Made by a program: the position numbers and the translations under genes. Below are positions 8,861 to 18,109 of a stretch of DNA of 35,418 nucleotides, one piece after another; positions within the stretch are counted from its first letter, which is position 1; each line of letters opens with the position of its first letter. A model generated the notes under the pieces. That model did no database searches, was not told where the DNA came from, and saw nothing but the letters and a program-made list of their open reading frames with translations. This DNA comes from Acrocarpospora catenulata (lineage in GTDB: Bacteria > Actinomycetota > Actinomycetes > Streptosporangiales > Streptosporangiaceae). The stretch lies in assembly GCF_018476525.1 (NCBI RefSeq), contig NZ_JAHCST010000081.1, positions 1-35,418 on the forward strand, read 5' to 3'.

Positions 8861-10896
8861 TGCTCGTGGACCCCCGGCAGCTGGGCCCCGCCCTGGTCAA
8901 GCTGAACCCGCTCACCCTCTGGCGCAACCCGGTGATGTTCATCGTGGAGATCGGCGCCCTGTTCGCCACCGGCCTGGCGATCGTGACGCCGTCCTTCTTC
9001 GCCTGGGGGGTGGTCTGCTGGCTCTGGCTGACGGTGATCTTCGCCAACCTGGCCGAGGCGGTGGCGGAGGGCCGCGGCAAGGCCCAGGCGGCCAGCCTGC
9101 GCGCGGCCCGGCGGGAGACCGCCGCCCGCCGCCTGCCCGACCCCGCCGACCAGTCCCGCTGGGAGGTGGTCGACGCGCCCGCGCTCCGCCAGGGGGACGT
9201 GGTGCTGGTCGAGGCGGGCGAGATCATTCCCGGGGACGGCGACGTGATCGACGGCATCGCCAGCGTGGACGAGTCGGTCATCACCGGCGAGTCCGCCCCG
9301 GTCATCCGGGAGTCCGGGGGCGACCGCTCGGCCGTCACCGGCGGCACGAAGGTGCTGTCCGACCGCATCGTGGTCCTGATCACCCAGAAGCCCGGCGCGA
9401 GCTTCGTGGACCGGATGATCGCCCTGGTGGAGGGCGCCAACCGGCAGAAGACCCCCAACGAGATCGCCCTCAACATCCTGCTGGCCGCGCTCACCGTCAT
9501 CTTCCTGACGGCCACCGCGACCATGCAGCCGATGGCCATCTACGCGGTCGCACAGAACCCGGGCCACCCGGTCACCCTCGCCCTCGGCCCGGACGGGGTG
9601 ACCGGTATCGCGCTGGTGGCCCTGCTGGTCTGCCTGATCCCCACCACCATCGGTGCCCTGCTGTCGGCCATCGGCATCGCCGGCATGGACCGCCTGATCC
9701 GCCGGAACGTCCTGGCCATGTCGGGCCGCGCCGTCGAGGCCGCCGGGGACGTGGGCACCCTGCTGCTGGACAAGACCGGCACCATCACCCTCGGCAACCG
9801 GCAGGCCGCCGACTTCCTGCCGGTCGCGGGCGTCACCGAGCAGCAACTGGCCGAGGCCGCGCAGCTGGCCAGCCTGGCGGACCAGACCCCGGAGGGCCGC
9901 TCCATCGTGGTCTACGCCAAGGAAAGGTACGGCCTGCGCGAACGCGACCTGACAGGGGCCAGCTGGGTCCCGTTCACCGCGCAGACCCGCATGTCGGGCG
10001 TGGACGTGGACGGCCGCCGCATCCGCAAGGGCGCCGCCGCCGCGACCCTGCGCTGGGTGCGGGACAACGGCGGCCACCCGACCGAGCAGGCCGGGCACCT
10101 GGTGGACGCCATCTCCAGCACCGGCGGCACTCCGCTGCTGGTGGCGGAGGGAGACCAGGTGCTGGGCGTGATCAACTTGAAGGACGTGGTCAAGAAGGGC
10201 ATGCGGGAGCGTTTCGACGAGATGCGGCGGATGGGTATCCGGACCGTCATGATCACCGGTGACAACCCGCGAACCGCCAAGGCCATCGCCAACGAGGCTG
10301 GAGTGGACGACTTCCTGGCCGAAGCCACACCTGAGGACAAGCTGGCGCTGATCCGTCGAGAGCAGGAGGGAGGCAGGTTGGTGGCGATGACCGGCGACGG
10401 CACCAATGACGCCCCCGCGCTGGCCCAGGCCGACGTCGGCGTGGCCATGAACACCGGCACCTCGGCCGCAAAGGAGGCCGGGAACATGGTCGACCTGGAC
10501 TCCAACCCGACCAAGCTCATCGAGATCGTGGAGATCGGCAAGCAGTTGCTGATCACCCGGGGCGCGCTGACCACCTTCTCGATCGCCAACGACATCGCCA
10601 AGTACTTCGCGATCATCCCGGCCATGTTCGCGGCGGTCTATCCCGGCCTGGACGCGCTCAACATCATGCGCCTGGCCAGCCCCCAGTCGGCCATCCTGTC
10701 CGCCGTCGTCTTCAACGCCCTCATCATCATCGCGCTCATCCCGCTGGCCCTGCGCGGCGTACGCCACCGGCCGTCCGGCGCGGCCAAGCTGCTCAGCCGG
10801 AACCTCTACGTGTACGGCCTGGGCGGCGTCGTCGCCCCCTTCATCGGAATCAAGATCATCGACCTGTTCGTCCACCTGTTCCCGGGGATGGGCTAG
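8860..10896 (+). CDS. kdpB: K+-transporting P-type ATPase subunit B
   Basis: KdpB is the catalytic ATP-hydrolysing subunit. The ATG at 8860 overlaps the kdpA stop, giving 678 residues. Visible motifs are TGES (142-145) in the actuator domain, DKTGT with the phosphorylated Asp304, and [10 protein letters not shown] in the hinge. TM segments bracket these, with [14 protein letters not shown] near residue 260. Ser145 follows the actuator glutamate and matches the TGES serine whose phosphorylation is reported to inhibit E. coli KdpB, so that control may exist here. An open frame continues upstream of 8860, but it overlaps kdpA and is not used. kdpC follows the TAG with no gap. Confidence 0.98.
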   Translation: MLVDPRQLGPALVKLNPLTLWRNPVMFIVEIGALFATGLAIVTPSFFAWGVVCWLWLTVIFANLAEAVAEGRGKAQAASLRAARRETAARRLPDPADQSRWEVVDAPALRQGDVVLVEAGEIIPGDGDVIDGIASVDESVITGESAPVIRESGGDRSAVTGGTKVLSDRIVVLITQKPGASFVDRMIALVEGANRQKTPNEIALNILLAALTVIFLTATATMQPMAIYAVAQNPGHPVTLALGPDGVTGIALVALLVCLIPTTIGALLSAIGIAGMDRLIRRNVLAMSGRAVEAAGDVGTLLLDKTGTITLGNRQAADFLPVAGVTEQQLAEAAQLASLADQTPEGRSIVVYAKERYGLRERDLTGASWVPFTAQTRMSGVDVDGRRIRKGAAAATLRWVRDNGGHPTEQAGHLVDAISSTGGTPLLVAEGDQVLGVINLKDVVKKGMRERFDEMRRMGIRTVMITGDNPRTAKAIANEAGVDDFLAEATPEDKLALIRREQEGGRLVAMTGDGTNDAPALAQADVGVAMNTGTSAAKEAGNMVDLDSNPTKLIEIVEIGKQLLITRGALTTFSIANDIAKYFAIIPAMFAAVYPGLDALNIMRLASPQSAILSAVVFNALIIIALIPLALRGVRHRPSGAAKLLSRNLYVYGLGGVVAPFIGIKIIDLFVHLFPGMG

Positions 10897-11694
10897 ATGA
10901 TCCTCCTGCCCGCCTGGCTGCGCCGGATCTGGGCCGCCGTGCGCGCCCTGGCGGTGCTGACCGTGCTGACCGGAGTGATCTATCCGCTCGCGGTGACCGG
11001 GCTGGCCCAGCTCCTCTTCCACCACCAGGCCAACGGATCCCTGCTGGCCGGAGGCGGCAGGACGGTGGGCAGCGAGCTCATCGGCCAGAACTTTCCCGAA
11101 TCCGGATATTTCCAGAGTCGTCCGTCCGCGGCGGGGAAGGATGGGTACGACACGCTGGCCACCGCCGCGAGCAACCTCGGACCCGAGGACGTGCTCGACC
11201 GGCCGGGGAGACCGAGCCTGCTCAGCCAGGTCTGCGCGCGGAGCGTGGCCGTCGGGCGGCGGGAAGGGGTCAGCGGGGCCCGGCCGTACTGCGCGGACGG
11301 GGTGGGGGCGGTGGTGAAGGTGTTTCCGTACCGGGTGGTGAGCGCCAACCAGCCGTGCCCGGCGACGCCGTTCGTCGCCAGATACCAGGGGATGCGGGTC
11401 GAATGCGCGCGGCCGGGGGAGAACCTGGCGGCGGGGCGCACGGTGCCCGTCCGGGGGAAGGCGCGGGCGGTGGTGCCGGTGGACGCGGTGACGGCGTCCG
11501 GTTCCGGGCTGGATCCGGACATCTCCGTCGCGTACGCCGAACTGCAGGCGCCCAGGGTGGCCAGGGAACGCGGCCTCGACCTGGCCCGGGTACGCGCCCT
11601 GATCAGGGCGAACACCACCGGCCGGGCGCTGGGGTTCCTGGGGGAGCCCGCGGTGCACGTGCTGCGGCTCAACCTGGCCCTGGACGGGAGGTGA
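10897..11694 (+). CDS. kdpC: K+-transporting ATPase subunit C with an extra four-cysteine extracytoplasmic insertion
   Basis: The 265-aa protein is KdpC by its N-terminal membrane anchor (residues 13-40), the GSELIGQNF block, ASNLGP (91-96), VTASGSGLDPDIS (198-210) and the C-terminal GRALGFLGEPAVHVLRLNLA. Usual KdpC has about 190 residues, with some 35 between SNLGP and the VTASxSGLDP block. Here about 100 residues separate them. The added segment carries Cys113, Cys132, Cys154 and Cys170 and includes ARPYCADGVGAVVKVF. This domain faces the outside, so the cysteines could form two disulfides. I recall similar long forms in related actinomycetes, with no role known. The ATG follows the kdpB stop directly. 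Confidence 0.95.
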   Translation: MILLPAWLRRIWAAVRALAVLTVLTGVIYPLAVTGLAQLLFHHQANGSLLAGGGRTVGSELIGQNFPESGYFQSRPSAAGKDGYDTLATAASNLGPEDVLDRPGRPSLLSQVCARSVAVGRREGVSGARPYCADGVGAVVKVFPYRVVSANQPCPATPFVARYQGMRVECARPGENLAAGRTVPVRGKARAVVPVDAVTASGSGLDPDISVAYAELQAPRVARERGLDLARVRALIRANTTGRALGFLGEPAVHVLRLNLALDGR

Positions 11695-11700
11695 CCGGTC

Positions 11701-14217
11701 ATGCCGCGCGGGAAGTTCCGCATCTACCTGGGCGCCGCGCCCGGCGTGGGCAAGACCTACGCCATGCTCTGCGAGGGGCGCCGGGGCATGGCCAGGGGCC
11801 GGGACGTGGTGGTCGGCCTGGCCGAGCCGCACGGCCGGGAGCGCACCGCGGTCCTGCTGGAGGGCATGGAGGTGATCCCCCGCAAGCGCATCACCTACCG
11901 GGACGCCGAGTTCACCGAACTGGACGTGGCGGCGGTGCTGGCCCGCCATCCGAAGATCGTCCTGGTGGACGAGCTGGCCCACACCAACGTGCCGGGCTCC
12001 CGCAACGTCAAACGCTGGCAGGACATCGAGGAGCTGCTGGACGCCGGGATCGACGTGATCTCCACGGTGAACATCCAGCACCTGGAGTCGGTCAACGACG
12101 TGGTCCAGGAGATCACCGGCGTGCCCCAGCGGGAGACCGTGCCGGACGAGGTGGTCCGCCGCGCCGACCAGATCGAGCTGGTCGACATGTCCCCGGAGGC
12201 GCTCCGCCGCCGCATGGCCCACGGCAACGTGTACGGCCCGGAGAAGGTGGACGCCGCGCTGGCCAACTACTTCCGGGTCGGCAACCTGACCGCGCTGCGC
12301 GAGCTGGCCCTGCTCTGGGTGGCCGGCAAGGTCGACGAGCAGCTCGACCGCTACCGGGCAGAACACGGCATCGCCACCACCTGGGAGGCCAGGGAGCGGG
12401 TCGTGGTCGCGCTGACCGGCGGTCCCGAGGGCGGCACGCTCATCCGCCGGGCGGCCAGGATCACCGCCAGGACCAAGGGCGCCGACCTGCTCGCCGTGCA
12501 CATCACCCGGCCCGACGGCCTGACCGGCGGCGACCCCGGCAACCTGGCCAGGCAGCGCACCCTGGTGGAACGCCTGGGCGGCAGCTACCACCAGGTGGTC
12601 GGCGACGACGTGCCCGGCGCGCTGATCGACTTCGCCCAGGGGGTGAACGCCACCCAGCTGGTGCTGGGCGCCTCCCGGCGGGGCCGGTTCGCCCAGATCC
12701 TCTCCCGGGGCGTGGGCGTGGAGACCACCGCGCGCTCCGGTTCCATCGACGTGCACATGATCACCCACGCCGAGGCGCGGCGCGGGCGGCTCCGGCCGCC
12801 CCGCACCCGGGCGGCGCTCACCAGGAACCGGCGGCGGGCCGGGTGGCTGGCCGCCCTGGTCGGGCTGCCGGTGCTCAGCGGGCTGCTGCTGCCGTTCCGC
12901 GGCGGGCTCTCGCTGCCCACCGAGATCCTGCTCTTCCTACTGGCCGTGGTGGGCGTGGCGCTGATCGGCGGCATGTGGCCGGCGGTGACCGCGGCGGTGG
13001 CCGGGTTCCTGCTGCTCAACTTCTTCTTCGCCCGGCCGGTGCACAGCCTCGCCATCCACGACGGGGCGAACGTGTTCGCGCTGATCACGTACGTGCTGGT
13101 GGCGGTGGTGGTGAGCGCGGTGGTGGACCTGGCCGCCCGGCGCACCCGGGAGGCCGCCCGGGCCTCGGCGGACGCCGAGGTGCTCGCCACGCTGGCCGGG
13201 CACGTGCTGCGCGGCGAGGCGGCGGTCAGCAAGCTGCTGGCCCGGCTGCGTGAGACGTTCGGGCTGCGCGCGGTCACCCTGCTGGAGCGGGCGGGCGAGC
13301 CCAACCCGGACGACCGCTGCGACCCCCGGGCCTGGCGCATCGTGGCCACCGCCGGCGGCCCCCCGGCCACCTGCCCCGACCAGGCCGACACCGACGTGGT
13401 CATCGACGAGGAGCTGGTGCTGGCGGCCTTCGGCGGGCCGCTGGACGCGGCCGATCAGCGGGTGCTTGAGGCGTTCGCCGCGGAGACCGCGGTGGCGCTG
13501 CGGCAGCGGCGGCTGGAGCAGGAGGCCGAGCGGGCCCGGCCGCTGGCCGAGGCCGACCGGATGCGCACCGCCCTGCTCGCCGCGGTCAGCCACGACCTGC
13601 GCGCCCCGCTGGCGGCGGCCAGAGCCGCCGTGGAGAGCCTGTCCGCCACCGACGTGGAGTGGTCGCCGGAGGACCGGGAGGAACTGCTGGCCACCGCAGG
13701 GGAGTCGCTGGCCAAGCTGGACCGGCTGGTGGCCAACCTGCTCGACATGAGCCGCCTGCAGGCCGGCGTGCTCGGCGTCGCGCTGCGGCCGGTGGCGGTC
13801 GACGAGGTGCTGCCCAGGGCCATCGACGACCTGCCCGACCAGGTGGTCAAGACCGACCTGCCGGACGACCTGCCGGACGTGCTGGCCGACCCGGCCCTGC
13901 TGGAACGGGTGCTGGCCAACCTGATCTCCAACGCGGCCCGCTACCAGCCGGGCGGCGCCGTCCTGGTCACCGCCAGCGCGTACGGCGACCGCGTGGAGAT
14001 CCGGGTGGTCGACCGGGGCCCCGGCCTGCCGCCGGGCGACTACGAGCGCGTCTTCCAGCCGTTCCAGCGGCTCGGGGACCGGGACAGCCACACGGGGGTG
14101 GGGCTGGGCCTGGCCCTGTCCCGCGGGCTGGCCGAGGCGATGGGCGGCACCCTGATCCCCGACGAGACCCCCGGCGGCGGGCTCACCATGGTGCTTTCGC
14201 TGGAAATTTCGCACTGA
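11701..14217 (+). CDS. kdpD: Sensor histidine kinase KdpD
   Basis: This 838-aa protein senses K+ limitation or osmotic state and phosphorylates a response regulator. In order it has the KdpD domain with Walker A GAAPGVGKTY (residues 11-20) and VLVDELAHTNVPGSRN, a universal-stress-type domain (about 230-350), four closely spaced membrane helices (about 380-475), a GAF-like region, the HisKA H-box AAVSHDLRAPLAAAR with His631, and an HATPase domain with NLISNAARY, DRGPGLP and GVGLGLALSRG. GGGAGG lies 10 nt before the ATG, 7 bp after kdpC. The cognate regulator KdpE, normally encoded next, is absent here. Confidence 0.97.
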   Translation: MPRGKFRIYLGAAPGVGKTYAMLCEGRRGMARGRDVVVGLAEPHGRERTAVLLEGMEVIPRKRITYRDAEFTELDVAAVLARHPKIVLVDELAHTNVPGSRNVKRWQDIEELLDAGIDVISTVNIQHLESVNDVVQEITGVPQRETVPDEVVRRADQIELVDMSPEALRRRMAHGNVYGPEKVDAALANYFRVGNLTALRELALLWVAGKVDEQLDRYRAEHGIATTWEARERVVVALTGGPEGGTLIRRAARITARTKGADLLAVHITRPDGLTGGDPGNLARQRTLVERLGGSYHQVVGDDVPGALIDFAQGVNATQLVLGASRRGRFAQILSRGVGVETTARSGSIDVHMITHAEARRGRLRPPRTRAALTRNRRRAGWLAALVGLPVLSGLLLPFRGGLSLPTEILLFLLAVVGVALIGGMWPAVTAAVAGFLLLNFFFARPVHSLAIHDGANVFALITYVLVAVVVSAVVDLAARRTREAARASADAEVLATLAGHVLRGEAAVSKLLARLRETFGLRAVTLLERAGEPNPDDRCDPRAWRIVATAGGPPATCPDQADTDVVIDEELVLAAFGGPLDAADQRVLEAFAAETAVALRQRRLEQEAERARPLAEADRMRTALLAAVSHDLRAPLAAARAAVESLSATDVEWSPEDREELLATAGESLAKLDRLVANLLDMSRLQAGVLGVALRPVAVDEVLPRAIDDLPDQVVKTDLPDDLPDVLADPALLERVLANLISNAARYQPGGAVLVTASAYGDRVEIRVVDRGPGLPPGDYERVFQPFQRLGDRDSHTGVGLGLALSRGLAEAMGGTLIPDETPGGGLTMVLSLEISH

Positions 14218-14260
14218 TCGTCCCCCATGGCTGGACTGGGCACGCCAGGCTGTGGTTGGG

Positions 14261-14278
14261 TCTCGCGCGTCGGCGAGA
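14261..14278 (+). terminator. Weak hairpin between kdpD and the STAND-WD40 gene
   Basis: TCTCGC pairs with GCGAGA around a 6-nt loop. There is no T-run, so at best it is a weak or partial terminator. The next gene has its own GGAGG ribosome site. Confidence 0.25.
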
Positions 14279-14301
14279 GATGATCACCGCGGAGGCGGCC
14301 C

Positions 14302-17300
14302 ATGGGGAGACCGGAACGCCCGCTCGACCCGGAGGCGGGGCCGGTTGAGGCGCTCGCCTGGCAACTGCGGCGGCTGCGCGACCAGACCGGCCGGATCAGC
14401 TACCGGCGGCTGGCCCAGCGGGCCCACTACTCGGCCAGCACGCTCGCCGACGCCGCCAAGGGCGACCGGCTGCCCTCCCTGGAGGTGACCCTCGCATACG
14501 CGCTCGCGCTCGGCGGGGACGAGGCCGAATGGCGGGAGCGCTGGGAGGCGGCGGCCGCGGCGGTCCACGGCGAGCGAGCGCCCGAACCCGAGGTCCCCTG
14601 CCCCTACCGCGGGCTGATGGCCTTCGAGCCGGAGCACGGCGAGTGGTTCTTCGGCCGGGACCACCTGGTGGACCGGCTGCGCGAGCTGGCCGGGCGGGCA
14701 CCGGTGATCGGCGTGTTCGGCGCCTCCGGCAGCGGCAAGTCGTCGCTGCTGCGGGCCGGGCTGCTCGGCGCGCGGGACGGTGACCCGCGCTGGCGGACCC
14801 TGCTGGTCACGCCCGGCGAGCACCCGCTGGACGCGCTCTGCGGCCAGGTGGCCAAGGTGTTCGGCGTGGACGTGCATCGGTTACGCGAGGAGCTGGCCGA
14901 GGAGCCGGCCGCCCTGGACCTGGCCGTGCGCGGCCGGCTGGCCGACGACGAGCGCGCGCTGCTGGTGGTGGACCAGTTCGAGGAGGTCTTCACGCTCTGC
15001 CGGGACGAGCGGGAGCGCGGCCTGTTCACCGCCGCCCTGCTCGACCTGGCCCTCGGGGCGGGGCGGCGCACCACCGTGGTGGTGGGGGTGCGGGCCGACT
15101 TCATCGGCCACCTGGACCCCGGGCTGGTGGCGGCGGTGGCCGAGGCCCAGCTCCTGGTCGGCCCACCGGCCGCCGCCGAACTCAGGGAGATCGTGCTGCG
15201 GCCGGCCGCCCGGGCCGGGCTGTTCGTCGACCCGGACCTGCTCGCCACCGTGCTGGCCGACACCACCGCCCAGCCCGGCTCGTTGCCGCTGCTGTCGCAC
15301 GCGCTCCAGGAGACCTGGCGGCACCGGTCGGGGGAGCGGCTGACCCTCGCCGCCTACCAGCGGGTCGGCGGCGTGAACGGCGCGATCGCGCAGACCGCAG
15401 AACGGGTGTACGCGGAGTTGGGCCCAGGGGAGCAGCGCCTGGCCCGGCGGGTCTTCCTCCGGCTGACCGCGCTCGGCGAGGGCACCGAGGACACCCGCCG
15501 CCCGATCGCCCAGGCCGAACTGGACGGCATCGGCGAGCCGGAGGCGGTGGCCGGGCTGCTGGAGCGGCTGGCCGAGGCGCGCCTGGTGGTGATCGGTGAG
15601 GAGTCGGTGGAGGTCGCCCACGAGGCGCTGATCCGGGCCTGGCCCCGGCTGCACCGCTGGCTCACCGACGACCGGGCCGACCTGCGCGTGCACCGCGGCC
15701 TCACCGACGCCGCGCACCGCTGGCACGAGCTGCGCCGCGACCCCGGCGCGCTCTACCGTGGGGCGCAACTGGTCGCCGCCGGGGTCTGGGCGGAGGAGAA
15801 CGCCGGCGAGCTGAACCAGTTGGAGTCGGCCTTCCTCCAGGCCAGCCAGAGCCTGGCACGGCGCAGGACGCGCCTGCTGGCGCGGGTGGCCGGGGTGATG
15901 GGGGTGCTGCTGGTGGCCGCGCTGGCGGGCGGGGGTCTGGCCCTCCAGCAGGGCCGGGAAGCGGGCCGGCAGCAGCGGGTGGCCACCTCCCACCAGGTCG
16001 CGCTGAAGGCCCGTGAACTGCTCGGCACCGATCCCGACCTGGCCGGGCTGCTGGCCGTCACGGCGTACCGGCTCAACCCCGACGACGAGACGGCCGGGGG
16101 CGTGCTCAGCGCGTCAGCCGCCGCACGCCGCCGGACCGAGCTCAACGCGGGCGGCAACTACATGTTCGAGGTGGTCCTCCAGCCGGGCGGCACCCTGCTG
16201 GCCGCCGCGGGCTCCGACGGCAAGGTGACGATCTGGGATCCGGCGCGGCAGGCCCCGGTGCGGACCTTCGCCGAGCACCTCGAACCTGGCAAGCCCATCT
16301 ACGTCCGCCGGGTCGCCTACAGCGCCGACGGCGGCCTGCTCGCCTCACTGGGCCGCACGCAGGGCCCCGCGCCCACGCCCGGGACGCTGGTGGTCCGCGA
16401 GCCCGGCACCGGCCGGGTGGTGTTCCGGCTGGCCCGGCCGGAGGTCTCGGACGCGATGGCGATCAGCCCCGACGGCCGCCTGCTGGCCTTCGGCGTCGGC
16501 GGCGGCCGGATCGAGGTGTGGGACCTGCCCGCCGGCACCCACCGGGTGTTCGACGGGCGGGAGGGGGTGGTCGGCGGGCTGAGCTTCAGCCAGGACGGGG
16601 CGCTGCTGGCCGCCACGACCGGGCAGGAACGGCACCCGGTGGTCTGGGACGTGGCCACCGGACGCCCGCACGCCACCGTCCCGGCCCGCTTCGTGCACCG
16701 GATCGTGTTCGGGCCGGGCCGGACCCTGGTCACCGCCTCCGACCAGCTTGGCGTGCACTTCTGGGACGTGACAGGGGCCGAACCGGTCCCGGCGGGGGAA
16801 CTGCCCCGGCTGGAGCCGTACGCCTGGGACATCTCGGCGCCGGTGGGGGACCTGATCGCGATGGCCGACGAGAACGGCATGATCATGATCTGGGACCACC
16901 GGCGGAAGGAACTGGTGACCAGCTACCAGGACCGGACCAGGGCGGAGACCCTGTCGCTGGTGCTCGCGCCGGACGGCCGCCGGGTGGCGTCGGCCGGGTT
17001 CGGCGGCGAGATCGTGCTGCGCGATCCGGTGGTGCCGCCGTTCACCGGCCACAGCGCCGCCGTCAACGCGGTCGAGGTCAGCCCCGACGGGACCGTGGTG
17101 GCCTCGGCCGGGAGCGACAACACGGTCCGGCTGTGGACGGTGGACGGCCGCCCGATCCGGCGGCTGGACGGCCACTCCGACCACGTCGAGGCGGTCGCGT
17201 TCAGCTCGGACGGGGCCAGGCTGGCCGCCGTCACCCGCGACCACCGGGTGGTGCTCTGGGACCTGGCCACCGGCGAGAAGATCACCACCATCCGGTACGA

Positions 17301-18006
17301 GGGCCTGGGCGCCTCCACCGACGTGGCCTACGAGCCGCACGGGCGCGCGCTGGTGGCCGCGGCGCTCGGCTGGCACCGGTGGGCCCTGGACCCGGCCGGG
17401 CAGGCCACTCCCACGCCGTTCCCGGCCCCGCCCGTGTTCGCCACCGGTGTCGCGTACGCGCCGGACGGGAGCCTGGTGGCCGGGACCAGCTCCTCCGGCA
17501 TCCTGGTCGGCTGGGACCTGGCCGCCGACGCCCAGCGCTACCGGCTGCGGACCGGGCAGGGGGCCGTCCTGGACGTCGCGTTCAGCCCGGACGGCGCAGT
17601 GCTGGCGACCGCGGGCGCCAACCGCACGGTGAAGCTGTGGCAGGCCGCGACCGGGAAGGAGCTCGGCACCCTGCCGGGGCACACCGGGACGGTCGAGGCG
17701 CTCGCCTTCAGCCGGGACGGGCGGTGGCTGGCCTCCGCGGGCTCCGATCGCACCATCATCGTGTGGAACATGTCCGACCTGACGAAGGTGGCCGTGCTGA
17801 GCGGCCATGAGGCGCCCGTGCACGCGCTGGCGTTCACGGCCGGGGGCGACCTGGTCTCCGGGGGCAACGACAGCCGGATCATCCGATGGGCGCTCGATCC
17901 CGGCCAGGCGGTGGCGCGGATCTGCGCCGCGGTGGGGCGTGGGCTGAGCCGGGCGGAGTGGGCGGCGTATCTGCCGACGACGCCGTACCAGCCGGTCTGT
18001 GGTTGA
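14302..18006 (+). CDS. HTH-STAND NTPase-WD40 repeat protein with transmembrane segment
   Basis: This 1234-aa signalling protein starts with an XRE-like HTH (about 10-80; ISYRRLAQRAHYSASTLADA). It continues with the nSTAND1 NTPase: entry motif PYRGLMAFEPEHGEWFFGRD, Walker A GASGSGKSS (140-148), Walker B LLVVDQFEEVF (about 219). A hydrophobic helix near 530-552 and a QQ/R-rich linker follow. The C-terminus holds about 14 beta-propeller blades (about 605-1225) ending in motifs such as VTIWDP, IEVWDL, VRLWTV, VKLWQA and IIVWNM, enough for two seven-bladed propellers. STAND NTPases act as ligand-triggered switches. This combination is common in filamentous actinomycetes, but its signals are unknown. 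GGAGG lies 7 nt before the ATG. Confidence 0.93.
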   Translation: MGRPERPLDPEAGPVEALAWQLRRLRDQTGRISYRRLAQRAHYSASTLADAAKGDRLPSLEVTLAYALALGGDEAEWRERWEAAAAAVHGERAPEPEVPCPYRGLMAFEPEHGEWFFGRDHLVDRLRELAGRAPVIGVFGASGSGKSSLLRAGLLGARDGDPRWRTLLVTPGEHPLDALCGQVAKVFGVDVHRLREELAEEPAALDLAVRGRLADDERALLVVDQFEEVFTLCRDERERGLFTAALLDLALGAGRRTTVVVGVRADFIGHLDPGLVAAVAEAQLLVGPPAAAELREIVLRPAARAGLFVDPDLLATVLADTTAQPGSLPLLSHALQETWRHRSGERLTLAAYQRVGGVNGAIAQTAERVYAELGPGEQRLARRVFLRLTALGEGTEDTRRPIAQAELDGIGEPEAVAGLLERLAEARLVVIGEESVEVAHEALIRAWPRLHRWLTDDRADLRVHRGLTDAAHRWHELRRDPGALYRGAQLVAAGVWAEENAGELNQLESAFLQASQSLARRRTRLLARVAGVMGVLLVAALAGGGLALQQGREAGRQQRVATSHQVALKARELLGTDPDLAGLLAVTAYRLNPDDETAGGVLSASAAARRRTELNAGGNYMFEVVLQPGGTLLAAAGSDGKVTIWDPARQAPVRTFAEHLEPGKPIYVRRVAYSADGGLLASLGRTQGPAPTPGTLVVREPGTGRVVFRLARPEVSDAMAISPDGRLLAFGVGGGRIEVWDLPAGTHRVFDGREGVVGGLSFSQDGALLAATTGQERHPVVWDVATGRPHATVPARFVHRIVFGPGRTLVTASDQLGVHFWDVTGAEPVPAGELPRLEPYAWDISAPVGDLIAMADENGMIMIWDHRRKELVTSYQDRTRAETLSLVLAPDGRRVASAGFGGEIVLRDPVVPPFTGHSAAVNAVEVSPDGTVVASAGSDNTVRLWTVDGRPIRRLDGHSDHVEAVAFSSDGARLAAVTRDHRVVLWDLATGEKITTIRYEGLGASTDVAYEPHGRALVAAALGWHRWALDPAGQATPTPFPAPPVFATGVAYAPDGSLVAGTSSSGILVGWDLAADAQRYRLRTGQGAVLDVAFSPDGAVLATAGANRTVKLWQAATGKELGTLPGHTGTVEALAFSRDGRWLASAGSDRTIIVWNMSDLTKVAVLSGHEAPVHALAFTAGGDLVSGGNDSRIIRWALDPGQAVARICAAVGRGLSRAEWAAYLPTTPYQPVCG

Positions 18007-18016
18007 CCGGAGTTGA

Positions 18017-18046
18017 TTGTCCGACCGGCCGGCGGGCATCGGACAA
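18017..18046. promoter_or_regulatory. 8-bp inverted repeat upstream of the SARP gene
   Basis: TTGTCCGA (18017-18024) and TCGGACAA (18039-18046) form a perfect 8-bp inverted repeat with a 14-nt spacer, starting 11 bp after the STAND-WD40 stop codon. A second, 6-bp repeat TCGTAT/ATACGA lies at 18069-18089. Either could be an operator for the SARP gene. The first could also be a weak terminator. Confidence 0.4.
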
Positions 18047-18109
18047 CTCGCTGACCTCGGAGACTCCTTCGTATGCGCCGGATATACGAGGGAAACGGAG
18101 GCCCCGGCG

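Noticed and set aside
8812-12768. A very long open frame (about 1300 codons) on the minus strand opposite kdpB, kdpC and kdpD
   Set aside because: It is antisense to strongly conserved kdp genes, has repetitive His/Gly/Arg/Pro-rich composition and matches no family. Such frames arise from GC-rich third positions.
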